From Lamellibrachia columna (lineage: Eukaryota; Annelida; Polychaeta; Sabellida; Siboglinidae): 64,000 nt of DNA. This document shows, piece after piece, positions 49,561-60,764 of the stretch. The stretch spans positions 47,356,906-47,420,905 of the forward strand of contig OY759265.1 in the NCBI GenBank assembly GCA_963662155.1. The letters run 5' to 3'. The notes under the pieces are model-generated. The model did no database searches, had not been told where the DNA came from, and was given only the letters and a program-made list of their open reading frames with translations. The first letter of the stretch is position 1; each line of letters starts with the position of its first letter. A program made the position numbers and the translations under genes.

Positions 49561-50958
49561 AGCAAGATTTAACAAGATTTGCCATCCAAGCCAAAGGCCC
49601 AGATGGCAAGTGGACAAGGAAGCCATTGGCTTATCGAGAGTCCAATAATGTTCATCTACTTATAACCCGCCCTCCTGAGATATGTGTCAACCTTGTTTTT
49701 AAACATATTCACGCTGCTAGCAGTTACACAATCTGTAGACAATTTGTTCCATTCATTTATTGTCCTCTGTGAGAACGAGTGCTTCCTGATGCCCAATCTA
49801 CATTGATCCTTTACTAATTTTACCTCATGTCCTCTAGTTCTGCTATCCTTCTTGAGTGAGAAAAACATATTTCTATCAATATTTTCATACCCATTCAATA
49901 TCTTAAAAACTAAAATCTGATCTCCTCTTAACCTCCTTGTCTCTAGAGTTGTTAAACCACATTCTTTCAGGCGTTCTTCATAACTAAGGTCTCTAAGTTC
50001 TGGAATAATTTTAGTTGCTCTCCTTTGTATGCGTTCAAGCGTATCTATATCCTTCTTACGATATGGTCTCCATGCTTGTATACAGTATTCTAAATGAGGT
50101 CTAACTATTGCTTTATAAAGAGGTATAATTAACTTTTTTCCCTTGTATGCTATGTTTCTTCTAATCAATCCAAGAATTTGATTACCCTTTGAAGCTGCAA
50201 TACCACACTGCTCTGAAACTTTCATATCAGCGCTTATTGTAACTCCTAAGTCCTTTTTTTTACAGTAGTACCCAGAACAGTATCTCCCATTTTATAGTTT
50301 ACATTCAAGTTCCCATGTCCTGTATGTAGGCATTTACATTTCCCAAAATTGAACAGCATCTGCCATTTCTCAGACCATTTCACTAATCTGTCTAGATCGT
50401 TTTGTAAATGTTGTTTATTACCATCAGTATTAACCTTTCTAAACAGTTTTGTGTCATCCGCAAATTTCAGTACGTTACTTGTTATACTGTCGTCCAAGTC
50501 ATTGATATAAATTAAGAATAATATAGGTCCTAATACTGATCCTTGAGGTACCCCACTCAAAACTGATTTCCAATTTGAAACTTCTCCATCTACTACAACT
50601 CGTTGTCTTCTGTCAGTCAACCATTGTTCTATCCAGTCAGTTATGCTATCCCGATACCATGGGCTTTTAATTTAAGTAGTAATCTTTGATGTGGCACTTT
50701 GTCAAAAGCTTTCTGAAAATCTAAGTAGATAATATCTACTGGCGATCCCACGTCTATCCACTTAATGATTTCTTCCAAAAAACATAACATATTTGTTAAG
50801 CATGACCTCGCTTTAAGGAATCCATGTTGAGATGAATTTAATAATTTATGCTTAACGAGGAAGTCCACCATATGGTCTTTAATTAACCTTTCTAATAATT
50901 TACAAATCACTGACGTTAAACTCACTGGTCTGTAATTCTCTGACTTATTTCTTCTTGA
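49561..50958 (-). mobile_element. CR1-like LINE fragment C, longest copy
   Basis: On the minus strand it starts at the ENYRPVSLTS fingers motif of RT and runs through the whole palm and thumb to the shared 3' UTR. The 3' tip reads AAATCTTGTTAAATCTTGCT, two units of a 10-bp terminal repeat. CR1 and L2 elements characteristically end in short tandem repeats instead of poly(A). The copy is 5'-truncated and lacks the endonuclease. Confidence 0.92.
49656..50925 (-). pseudogene. CR1-like reverse transcriptase, nearly intact RT domain
   Basis: The first segment (50925-50641) has SLTSVICKLLERLIKDHM, LLNSSQHGFLKARSCLTNM and DIIYLDFQKAFDKVPHQRL, RT motif A with its catalytic aspartate. A frame break near 50640, at the LKAHGIGIA segment, leads to DRRQRVVVDGEVSNWKSVLS, GVPQGSVLGPILFLIYIND (motif B) and FADDTKLFRK (motif C, 50246-50620). 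A run of A near 50250 shifts the frame again. The rest (50225-49656) starts at SEQCGIAASKGN and ends at LRRAGYK, the same as fragment A. All RT catalytic residues survive, with only two frame breaks, one in a homopolymer. Missing 5' sequence still rules out autonomy. Confidence 0.9.
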
Positions 50959-51503
50959 CTTATATGAATGCGAATAAATGACGAAATATATGTGTAAAGT
51001 GCATAGCAGTCTGCGGGAGCTTTGTCATATCCTCCATTACTCTTACTTTCATTACGTCATGCTATCATCGGTTTCCAATGCAATGGGTTTCATGCGAGCG
51101 GCATTTAGGAAAATGTGAAAGTGGACGATAAACGCCAACAGACGGCGCTGCGTGTAGCTGCACGATGTTGACCAATCAACACCGCTCGACTTTGATCACC
51201 TTCTTGTCCACCCATCAGTGTAAAGCGGCAGCCCAGTTAGGAAACATCGACCTTACTTCAATATTAACCGAGCTATTAGTGTCTCGTGTTTCAGTCTCTT
51301 TGACGTTGCGACTGACCGGATTATGTTGAAGAGCTGCTTCAATAATTCACTGACCTCACTATGGGCCATACTGACCATCGTGATCATCAATACAGCTGCT
51401 TCGACAACATACACTTTATCAATATCACATTCTGTTTATATATCAGTTGACGGAAGTGCGTCGCGTAATTATGTACAGTGTACTTTAAATGGGAAGAGTC
51501 GGA
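50959..51503. other. Unique sequence without a recognised gene
   Basis: No supported exon. CCAACAGACGGCGC near 51139 resembles a CTCF-type core at 11 of 14 positions. Confidence 0.35.
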
Positions 51504-51610
51504 ACAACGGTGTATCCACGACAACGGTGTATCCACGACAACGGTGTATCCACGACAACGGTGTATCCACGACAACGGTGCATCCACGACAACGGTGTAT
51601 CCACGACAAC
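51504..51610. repeat. 17-bp minisatellite, about 6 copies
   Basis: The unit ACAACGGTGTATCCACG is repeated with one substitution (GTGCATCC) in the fifth copy. Confidence 0.95.
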
Positions 51611-52737
51611 GAGAAGAACGCAGATAACTTAAGAATTACTGTTTCCTCAAAGAATACATCGTACCACCAATAACGCTTACTGATATTAAACAGAATCACA
51701 ACGCTAGCATCGGAACGCAAAAATCGGCTGATCTGACGTCTGAATAACTTCGAACGCGATTGAGCATGCATTGGCGTAGATACGCAATTGTTTCAGTCCC
51801 GCACGGCCAATATTCGCGCGAATTACGTGTTATACTTCCGTCGACAATCTCACGCGATTTAGTTTTACATTAGTGTTATTATTAACCAAAGGTGCCACGG
51901 GTTATTTCGGGTTGGCGCTATTGACGTTTCTTCGACGATTTTTTGTTAACCAAAATTTTTAAATTGTATATATTTTAAGTTTTACATTCAATGGTGTTTA
52001 TTATATATTACTTTCACACATTAGCCGCCATGGCGCACAATCAGAGTTCCATACATGACTTAATGAAAGCGTAGTAAACACCAGCCCATGGCCACCAATA
52101 TTCCGTCCACATTCGATATTTTTATTTTGTTCATAAATATTCGTTCCCCGTTGAACGTACGCTGTTTCCCCGTATACTCTTGCACTGATCGGGCAAAGGA
52201 AAAACTTACGAACTTTAAAACAATGCCACGGTACAACTCCTGCGTTTAATTTTTGAAATTTTTATTTGATTAAGTTAATATGTTATAAAAAAAAATCTAA
52301 AATGAAATTATATAAATGATGGATGTCAGTATTATCATCGAAACTTCTGTTGCTGTGGAAAACCCGCTTCACCGTGGCATACGGTTATAACTATGGTTAA
52401 ACTGCCTCTGTTGTTGGCACGCACACACATCCACGAACTGCCGCTCGCTTCAGCAGTTTCCGTAATTGCGGAGAAGCGGATCTACCAAGAAGCAGCAAAT
52501 TGTCATGTGCCTAAAGGCTCTGTGTATGACACGGGACCTGCGTCGGGCAGAGAGCGTATCGCCAGTAATTGAGAAAGAGAAACAGCTACGCCCGCAGAAT
52601 TATAGTTAATGTCCAGCTCGTGATTAGCGTCCAGCGCGCGTTAATCAGTGCCGGTCCGCTATGTTGTAACGATGCTTCACTGACGTCATTGTCCAGTTGG
52701 CTGCTGGAAACATTGGGTGACCTTTCACTGGACATAC
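51611..52737. other. Unique sequence without a recognised gene
   Basis: AT-rich in the centre. No repeat or exon supported up to the candidate exon at 52738. Confidence 0.35.
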
Positions 52738-52818
52738 CTGTGGTCACGTTCGACCTGAAGTGTTCATTAGCTCTCGTGACAATAACGCTGAGACCGGATG
52801 TGTAGCCATTCTCCCACG
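52738..52818 (-). CDS. Candidate internal exon, 81 bp, phase 1-1
   Basis: On the minus strand CTACCCTAGTCTCACAG precedes 52818, a fair acceptor, and CACAG|GTATGT follows at 52738, a good donor. The open frame between them reads WENGYTSGLSVIVTRANEHF and then RSNVTT. The exon is 81 bp and both boundaries are phase 1, the symmetric arrangement common in extracellular modules; NVT is a potential N-glycosylation site. I do not recognise the domain. An 81-bp open frame can arise by chance, and no neighbouring exon was identified. Confidence 0.22.
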
Positions 52819-53052
52819 CTGTGAGACTAGGGTAGTGTTCACAGGCAGCCGAACGTAACCTCTGGCACATTAAACACATGTTACATCCTCTTCCAGTACT
52901 GCGAAGAACCACCGGGGCATCAACATCTCGCCACACCGCTGCTGTGGAAATTCAATCATCAAACACTGCTGGCCACGAGGACGTTCCTGCCGACTGCCTC
53001 CCGCTTGTGGACCAGAGGAAATCGTCACACTCAGGGAGAGAGACGAGTTCAA

Positions 53053-53908
53053 GGAAGAAGTCAACGCCTTCCTTGGTGCCTTGCGTCAGCGCCCGCCCCC
53101 AGAATGGAGAGGGACAGCTGCTCAGCCAAGGAAGAAGTCAACGCCTTCCTTGGTGCCTTGCGTCAGCGCCCGCCTCCAGAATGGAGAGGGACAGCTGCTC
53201 AGCCAAGGAAGAAGTCAACGCTTTCCTTGGTGCCTTGCGTCAGCGCCCGCCCCCAGAATGGAGAGGGACAGCTGCTCAGCCAAGGAAGAAGTCAACGCCT
53301 TCCTTGGTGCCTTGCGTCAGCGCCCGCCCCCAGAATGGAGAGGGACAGCTGCTAAGCCAAGGAAGAAGTCAACGCTTTCCTTGGTGCCTTGCGTCAGCAC
53401 CCGCCTCCAGAATGGAGAGGGACAGCTGCTCAGCCAAGGAAGAAGTCAACGCTTTCCTTGGTGCCTTGCGTCAGCGCCCGCCCCCAGAATGGAGAGGGAC
53501 ATCTGCTCAGCCAAGGAAGAAGTCAACGCTTTCCTTGGTGCCTTGCGTCAGCGCCCGCCTCCAGAATGGAGAGGGACAGCTGCTCAGCCTAGGAAGAAGT
53601 CAACGCTTTCCTTGGTGCCTTGCGTCAGCGCCCGCCTCCAGAATGGAGAGGGACAGCTGCTCAGCCAAGGAAGAAGTCAACGCTTTCCTTGGTGCCTTGC
53701 GTCAGCGCCCGCCTCCAGAATGGAGAGGGACAGCTGCTCAGCCAAGGAAGAAGTCAACGCCTTCCTTGGTGCCTTGCGTCAGCGCCCGCCTCCAGAATGG
53801 AGAGGGACAGCTGCTCAGCCAAGGAAGAAGTCAACGCCTTCCTTGGTGCCTTGCGTCAGCGCCCGCCTCCAGAATGGAGAGGGACAGCTGCTCAGCCAAG
53901 GAAGAAGC
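53053..53908. repeat. 77-bp minisatellite, about 11 copies
   Basis: The unit contains GAAGAAGTCAACGCCTTCCT, TGGTGCCTTGCGTCAGCGCC and AGAATGGAGAGGGACAGCTG. Units differ at a few sites (CCCCCAG or CCTCCAG; CGCCTTCC or CGCTTTCC). Since 77 is not a multiple of three, one frame passes through all three phases; none has a stop, giving spurious frames up to 383 residues. Confidence 0.97.
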
Positions 53909-53960
53909 CCACATAGAAAAAACACGATTTACCAATTCTCCCACCCAACGTGACATGCTC

Positions 53961-54030
53961 CACCAGAGGCAAATGGACAAGGAATCCATTGGTTTATCGA
54001 AAATCCGTCTATGTTTTAGCCGGTCCTAAT
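53961..54030 (-). mobile_element. CR1-like LINE 3' UTR scrap
   Basis: AAATGGACAAGGAATCCATT and GGTTTATCGAAAATCC match the minus-oriented 3' UTR of fragment C (AAGTGGACAAGGAAGCCATT...). A weaker match to the coding end follows. It lies between the 77-bp and 57-bp arrays. Confidence 0.7.
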
Positions 54031-54110
54031 AGAAATTTCGATTAAAAAAAAAACATTCGCACTGGCATGGCTTTTAAAAATCAGTAGACAGTGCATGCAT
54101 TCAAATTTAC

Positions 54111-55414
54111 TGGACGCTGTCGGAACCTAGATGGAATACCATGGGTGTCACTACAGGAAAGACTTACTGGACGCTGTCGGAACCTAGAGGGAATACCATG
54201 GGTGTCACTCCAGGAAAGACTTCCTGGACGCTGTCGGAACTTAGAGGGAATACCATGGGTGTCACTCCGCGAAAGACTTACTGGACGCTGTCGGAACCTA
54301 GAGGAATACCATGGGTGTCACTACAGGAAAGACTTACTGGACGCTGTCGGAACCTAGATGGAATACCATGGGTGTCACTTAATGAAAGACTTCCTGGACG
54401 CTGTCTGAACCTAGAGGGAATACCATGGGTGTCACTCAATGAAAGACTTACTGGACGCTGTCGGAACCTAGATGGAATACCATGGGTGTCACTCAATGAA
54501 AGACTTCCTGGACGCTGTCGGAACCTAGAGGGAATACCATGGGTGTCACTCGATGAAAGACTTACTGGACGCTGTCGGAACCTAGATGGAATACCATGGG
54601 TGTCACTCAATGAAAGACTTACTGGACACTGTCGGAACCTAGAGGGAATACCATGGGTGTCACTCGATGAAAGACTTACTGGACGCTGTCGGAACCTAGA
54701 TGGAATACTATGGGTGTCACTCAATGATAGACTTACTGGACACTGTCGGAACCTAGAGGGAATACCATGGGTGTCACTCAATGAAAGACTTACTGGACAC
54801 TGTCGGAACCTAGATGGAATACCATGGGTGTCACTCAATGAAAGACTTACTGGACGCTGTCGGAACCTAGATGGAATACCATGGGTGTCATTCAATGAAA
54901 GACTTCCTGGACGCTGTCGGAACCTAGATGGAATACCATGGGTGTCACTCACTGAAAGACTTACTGGACGCTGTCGGAACCTAGATGGAATACCATGGGT
55001 GTCACTCAATGAAAGACTTCCTGGACGCTGTCGGAACCTAGATGGAATACCATGGGTGTCACTCAATGAAAGACTTCCTGGACGCTGTCGGAACCTAGAT
55101 GGAATACCATGGGTGTCACTCAATGAAAGACTTACTGGACGCTGTCGGAACCTAGATGGAATACCATGGGTGTCACTCAATGAAAGACTTCCTGGACGCT
55201 GTCGGAACCTAGAGGGAATTCCATGGGTGTCACTCAATGAAAGACTTACTGGACGCTGTCGGAACCTAGATGGAATACCATGGGTGTCACTCAATGAAAG
55301 ACTTACCGGACGCTGTCGGAACCTAGATGGAATACCATGGGTGTCACTCAATGAAATACTTACTGGACGCTGTCGGCACTTAGATTGAATACCATGGGTG
55401 TCAATCAATGAAAG
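54111..55414. repeat. 57-bp minisatellite, about 23 copies
   Basis: The unit contains GACTTACTGGACGCTGTCGG, AACCTAGATGGAATACCATG and GGTGTCACTCAATGAAA. It equals 19 codons and is free of stops in useful frames on both strands. This gives 415 plus-strand residues (RLTGRCRNLDGIPWVSLNE) and 451 minus-strand residues. Left-end units carry CTACAGG or CTCCAGG in place of CTCAATG, so the array has variant blocks. Confidence 0.97.
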
Positions 55415-56365
55415 CATTGTATTTAATTTAAGAACACGTTGCCATATTAGCACACCATTCCCACGCGACCCACCAAGGCGCGAAGACTGTCTAAAACAAG
55501 AGCGTGACATTTCACCGGCGTGAAACGTCACTCTGTACGGCCGGTTCCAATTGTTAGACGAGACCCAATATTCGTACCTGTGCAGGTGCGAACACGCGCT
55601 CCAACACCTGCCAACAAGGCGTGCACATGTCATTTAAATAACATCGCGCAACGTAGAACGAGTCGAGAATAATTTATGCTGTACTAATTATCAATAACCT
55701 GAAACGTAATTAACGCTCCGGAGAAGCGGCGTGGCACGCGCCAGTTGCCGACAAGAAATCGAACGGTGCGTTTTCTCAATAGGCCCCATGCCGATTTTAC
55801 GGAAATATTTCGTGTTTGCATCCCAGAAACGTCACATTAATCATATTCCTTCGTGACACACATATATGAGCATGCTAACTCGTAGATCTTGACGTGAGGA
55901 GGAGAGCGAAAAGCTACAACGCCGTCAACGCGCTCTCTCGTGGTGCAAGATTAATGATGAAATGACTACGTCAGCCTGGCCCCCCGAGGTGCTGCGCTGT
56001 GGTGGCGCAAACGTCTCGTTCATATCAATCTGGTGGGAAAGCAATAAGAGAGGCGAGGTTTTCTTTGGAATTCGCATGTGTTTTGACATTCATTGGAAGA
56101 AGAGACAAACTAAACAAGCGAATATATCTTCATTTCTGCTACTTAGTTACATCTAAAATATTGGAATCGCGAGATGGTAAAACTGAAAGAACAATATCTA
56201 AGCGAATATATATAATATAATATATGCAGGCGGAGTAAATTTAATATCCTGTTCATACTAGCAGAAGAACAGTGGGCAACATAGGCGCGGACATGCAGGC
56301 CGGCTGTCATCTACGCAAGCAAGTACACAATTAATTGATTCGTTTATGACAAGACAAATTGTTTA
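55415..56365. other. Unique sequence without a recognised gene
   Basis: No exon supported; short open frames at 55962-56220 overlap and have no domain motif. Confidence 0.35.
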
Positions 56366-57317
56366 GAGTCCGGATACTGGTGCGGTTGAGGTGGTTCACG
56401 GGGTGAGTCCTGATACTGGTGCGGTTGAGGTGGAGCAAGGGCTGAGTCCGGATAAAGGTGCGGCTGAGGTGGAGCAAGGGTTGAGTCCGGAGACTGGCGC
56501 GACTGAGATGGTGCAAGGGTTGAGTCCGGAGACTGACGCGACTGAGATGGTGCAAGGGTTGAGTCCGGAGACTGGCGCGACTGAAGTGGTGCAAGGGTTG
56601 AGTCCGGAGACTGGCGCGACTGAGGTGGTGCAAGGGTTGAGTCCGGAGACTGACGCGACTGAGATGGTGCAAGGGCTGAGTCCGGAGACTGGCGCGACTG
56701 AGGTGGTGCAAGGGTTGAGTCCGGAGACTGGCGCGACTGAGGTGGTGCAAGGGTTGAGTCCGGAGACTGGCGCGACTGAGATGGTGCAAGGGCTGAGTCC
56801 GGTGACTGGCGCGACTGAGGTGGTGCAAGGGTTGAGTCCGGAGACTGGCGCGACTGAGATGGTGCAAGGGTTCAGTCCGGAGACTGGCGCGACTGAGGTG
56901 GTGCAAGGGTTGAGTCCGGAGACTGGCGCGACTGAGGTGGTGCAAGGGTTAAGTCCGGAGACTGGCGCGACTGAGGTGGTGCAAGGGTTGAGTCCGGAGA
57001 CTGGCGCGACTGAGGTTGTGCAAGGGTTAAGTCCGGAGACTGGCGCGACTGAGGTGGTGCAAGGGTTGAGTCCGGAGACTGGCGCGACTGAGGTTGTGCA
57101 AGGGCTGAGTCCGGAGACTGGCGCGACTGAGGTGGTGCAAGGGTTGAGTCCGGAGACTGGCGCGACTGAGGTGGTGCAAGGGCTGAGTCCGGAGACTGGC
57201 GCGACTGAGGTGGTGCAAGGGTTAATTCCGGAGACTGGTGCGACTGAGGTTGTGCAAGGGCTGAGTCCGGAGACTGGCGCGACTGAGGTGGTGCAAGGAC
57301 TGGGTCCGGATAGTGGT
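56366..57317. repeat. 39-bp minisatellite (second 39-bp family), about 24 copies
   Basis: The unit contains GAGTCCGGAGACTGGCGCGA and CTGAGGTGGTGCAAGGGTT. It is unrelated in sequence to the 39-bp array at 10.5-15.9 kb. Thirteen codons per unit leave frames open on both strands (GLSPETGATEVVQ plus; GLNPCTTSVAPVS minus). The first two units, with GATACTGGTGCGGTTGAGG, are the most diverged. Confidence 0.97.
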
Positions 57318-57394
57318 GTACATCGTCGTGCGAAGTCGGTTTGCCGGATCAGTCGGACCCGCTTTGCGTTGTCCGAGACCTGTGCCAACTCCAG

Positions 57395-57504
57395 GCAATG
57401 TGCAAGTGGAAACCGTTCTTCTGCCTACCATTCTACCATTAAAGAAACCATTGCATACAGAATCGGGTTCAGGATTTGGTCCAATGGTACACCCCGAAGT
57501 TTCG
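57395..57504 (+). CDS. Candidate exon downstream of the 39-bp array
   Basis: GACCTGTGCCAACTCCAG precedes 57395, a moderate acceptor, and TTTCG|GTAAGG at 57504-57505 is a fair donor. The frame between reads NVQVETVLLPTILPLKKPLH and then TESGSGFGPMVHPEVS, less repetitive and more protein-like than its surroundings. Phases are 1 and 0. The neighbouring array is open in a different frame, so it is not a simple continuation. Function unknown. Confidence 0.2.
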
Positions 57505-58779
57505 GTAAGGGTTTTAAAGTATATTACAACTCAGGCATAAATTGCCCTTTTCTAATTTCCCCGTGTCGTACATTAAACCGTTTCTGACGTCATATTAAAC
57601 AAGCCGGTAACCAACAGGAGTACGGCTGGGAGCAAATTCCTCACCAGAGGCGCCACTCACCATTTCACCACTGCCAGAACTTGATGTGCAGATTCAGCAC
57701 ATCTTTATTGCATTTGGTAAACTCCTAAGGTTTATCAAGAAATCTCTCAATTTCAATTGCAACATTTGTGGGTAGTTTTTGTATTGGAAATGTGTCACAA
57801 TAACGTAATAACGTTCGGTTTTCGGAGCCGACAGTAAAAGTTAATTACGGAAGACGTCATGACCGCAGCGCCTGCGTTGATATCTAACAAACGGCCCGTG
57901 TGATATAATACGCGTCCTTCTCGTTTAAGCCGCGCACGAAACTGACGCTTTTTTAACTCCCGATCTAAACAGGCGGAATGGAAGCGGCGAGGGGGAGCCA
58001 CGGCGACTCGGACTTAATTCATCGTAGGCGTCGTCGTTCGCCGACCGCGGCACTTTACGACCGACTTTCCGTTAGTTGATGGAATCTGCTGCTCGTGGTT
58101 CACTCGGCGCGTATGACGACGGTCGCTTAACCAACATCGATCGCCGCGCATTAACAAATCGCATCCTACAATAGTACCAAAGCAAACCGGCGATAAATGG
58201 GCGCCTTTCGACCGGCGCCGACTTGCAGCGGAAATGTTGCGTGTTATTGAGTCGGCGAGATAAAACGATGGCCGTTTCTCTTTGTCTGGACAAGACGGTG
58301 GGCTCACGAATTATTGAGTGCATGTCCAATGACTAAAATAAAACAAGACACTTACTGAGAATGTAATGCTATCTTGCTAACTAACTTGCCTCCTCTGTAA
58401 AATGAGTCCTAAATATTTTTTTGCTGTTTGGCTACGGTTCGTTACGGTTACGGCGCGTGCCCTCGTAACACGAATTAACGACTTCTGTTGTTTGTTCATA
58501 AACGCGGCGACGTGGATAAATTCTCCACCGCCTACGCTGTCTCGCTCGGCGACAGACAGTGAAAGCGTATTACGCCAGTAAATTATCAAAATCCACATCA
58601 GCGCAGGGACAAATCCCCTCCAGCCGCTTGAAAATTAATCTGTCACACGATATCATAAAAAGAAAGCTCTGGCAAATGTCGATATCAGCAAAACGTCGCT
58701 ACCAACGTTCCCGTTTCGTTGCTCTTGTGCATTTTCAACTGGTTAACACAACATTATTTTTTAAATGTTGAATGTCGTT
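57505..58779. other. Unique sequence without a recognised gene
   Basis: GC-richer stretch around 57900-58300 with short frames on both strands. No splice-bordered exon was recognised. Confidence 0.35.
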
Positions 58780-59680
58780 GGGGGCCCGGGGAGGGTTGGC
58801 GCAATTTTCACATAAATTCACTTTTTCTTAAGGCGACGTAGATAGGGTACATCCACTTGGTATACCTATGTTCCCTATTCCATCATGTATTAGTAGACAT
58901 ATTCAGCGATCCTCTAACTATTGTAGTATTTTTGATATTGCCCATTATCAACTGAGTCAACCTGCCCCATGTACGGGGTAGGTTGGCGTACCCCTGGGGC
59001 ACGTTAGCGCATATCATTAAATACATCAAAATGGCGGGCAAACATTCATTTAATTCAACTGAAGGCACTGGACAGGCCATCAGAATAACACTATCACAGT
59101 TGTGGCATATGTAATACTGATTACCACCAGTGCTTTCTTCGAGCAACCGTTTGCCACACGCAGTTTACTGGACCAATTTTCTCCGGGTCTATTATTGTCA
59201 AAATGTCACTGGGGGACTGGGCGTCGTCGATGGACTAAACTTCACCGATGGGTCAAGTTTATTACCGACTTCGGGGTTTGGCCCCTCAGTAACTTGCCAA
59301 ATCTCCACGAATGATGCACGCCCCGAAAAAAATGCGCCATCCCGCCCCAACCTGGTCGGCCGCATTTTATATGACACAACAAATAAAATATGCGGGGCAA
59401 TAGGGTTTAACTCCCTTCGACGTTTGCCCAAGTGTCATACATTCATCACGTTGTCCAACACAATACATGATTAGTATATCATGTTTCAATTGTATTACTC
59501 AACGTGTTGAAAAAGTGAAACGCCGTAATAACTTCTGCGTGACTTCGTCTGTGTAGCTGCACTGACCCAGGGTTGTACCTCAAGCCAAATGTTGAAATGC
59601 GATAGGATTAGTGCATTAGTTTTCAAAAGGATCACAAAATTCAACCCGCCCCATGCGCCAACCCGTCCCGGTCTCCCCTA
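58780..59680. mobile_element. DNA element with terminal inverted repeats, about 0.9 kb
   Basis: The left end, GGGGGCCCGGGGAGGGTTGG with CGCA, pairs with the inverse of the right end, GGGGAGACCGGGACGGGTTG with GCGCA: about 25 bp with a few mismatches. A TIR-like phrase, GGGGTAGGTTGGCGTA, also occurs internally near 58976. Two minus-strand frames (59431-59198 and 59146-58883) are open but resemble no transposase I know. Target duplication not resolved. Its G-rich ends resemble in style, but do not match, those of the elements at 2171 and 5546. Confidence 0.6.
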
Positions 59681-59988
59681 CTCGATGTAAAACGGTGTTC
59701 CACAATAGGAAACGGGAAATTCTAACGGGAACCGGGTGTCATTCTGCCATTGAAGTGATACAATCGATAACCACCTGTCTACAAAATGTCCTTGTTTATA
59801 ATGGTCACCGAAGAAACATCTATAAGACACTGCCGTAGAATGCAATTCGTTATGTCTACACGACTGGAACCTCCCGCCTAGAAAGTGCACACGAGTCTTC
59901 TACAGCGACCTTTCTGACCGAGTGCTACTCCAATGTCCTCGATAAACGATGCTTTTTCCGTGACGCAATGTTTTCACTAATTGCTGGG

Positions 59989-60482
59989 AGGGATATTGGA
60001 GCACGGCGTCTCTGTGTGAAGGGATAGTGGTGAACGACGTCTGTGTGTGAAGGGATAGTGGTGCACGGCGTCTCTGTGTGAAGGGATACTGGTGCACGGC
60101 GTCTCTGTGTGAAGGGATAGTGGTGCACGGCGTCTCTGTGTGAAGGGATAGTGGTGCACGTAGTCTCTGTGTGAAGGGATAGTGGTGCACGGCGTCTCTG
60201 TGTGAAGGGATAGTGGTGCACGGCGTCTCTGTGTGAAGGGATAGTGGTGCACGGCGTCTCTGTGTGAAGGGATAGTGGTGCACGGCGTCTCTGTGTAAAG
60301 GGATAGTGGTGCACGGCGTCTCTGTGTGAAGGGATAGTGGTGCACGACGTCTGTGTGTGAAGGAATAGTGGTGCACGGCGTCTCTGTGTGAAGGGATAGT
60401 GGTGCACGGCGTCTCTGTGTGAAGGGATAGTGGTGCACGGCGTCTCTGTGTGAAGGAATAGTGGTACACGGCGTCTCTGTGA
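59989..60482. repeat. 31-bp minisatellite, about 16 copies
   Basis: The unit contains AGGGATAGTGGTGCACGGCG and TCTCTGTGTGA. Three units make 93 bp, so one minus frame runs through all phases (HRDAVHHYPFTQRRRAPLSL). Two copies carry CGACGTCTGTG. Confidence 0.97.
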
Positions 60483-60717
60483 CAATGGTTTGCTTAATGG
60501 CACAGTCGGTACAATCTTCGCTTTAATCTGCGTCGCGGGTGACCGATTACTTAATTCCAACCCACTGATCCACTCCGCTAATTAGCCTCGCCTACGTTGG
60601 TGGTGCACAGCTATGTCATTGACTGGACATCGATTATCTTCACGAGGTGTACTTACGGGATTCTAAATACAGTAGTACAGAGCAAGGAAACAGACAGCAG
60701 CGCTGAAGAACCTCTGG

Positions 60718-60718
60718 A

Positions 60719-60762
<44 letters not shown>

Positions 60763-60764
60763 CG
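60718..60764. repeat. (CGCA)n microsatellite
   Basis: About eleven CGCA units, ending in CGAACG. Confidence 0.96.

Noticed and set aside
52878..54029. 383-residue frame over the 77-bp array
   Set aside because: Repeat read-through in rotating phases. Unique ends lack motifs and good splice sites.
59900..60560. Overlapping minus-strand frames of 153-211 residues, His/Arg/Pro-rich
   Set aside because: Three phases of the same 31-bp repeat, so they are all shadows of one array.
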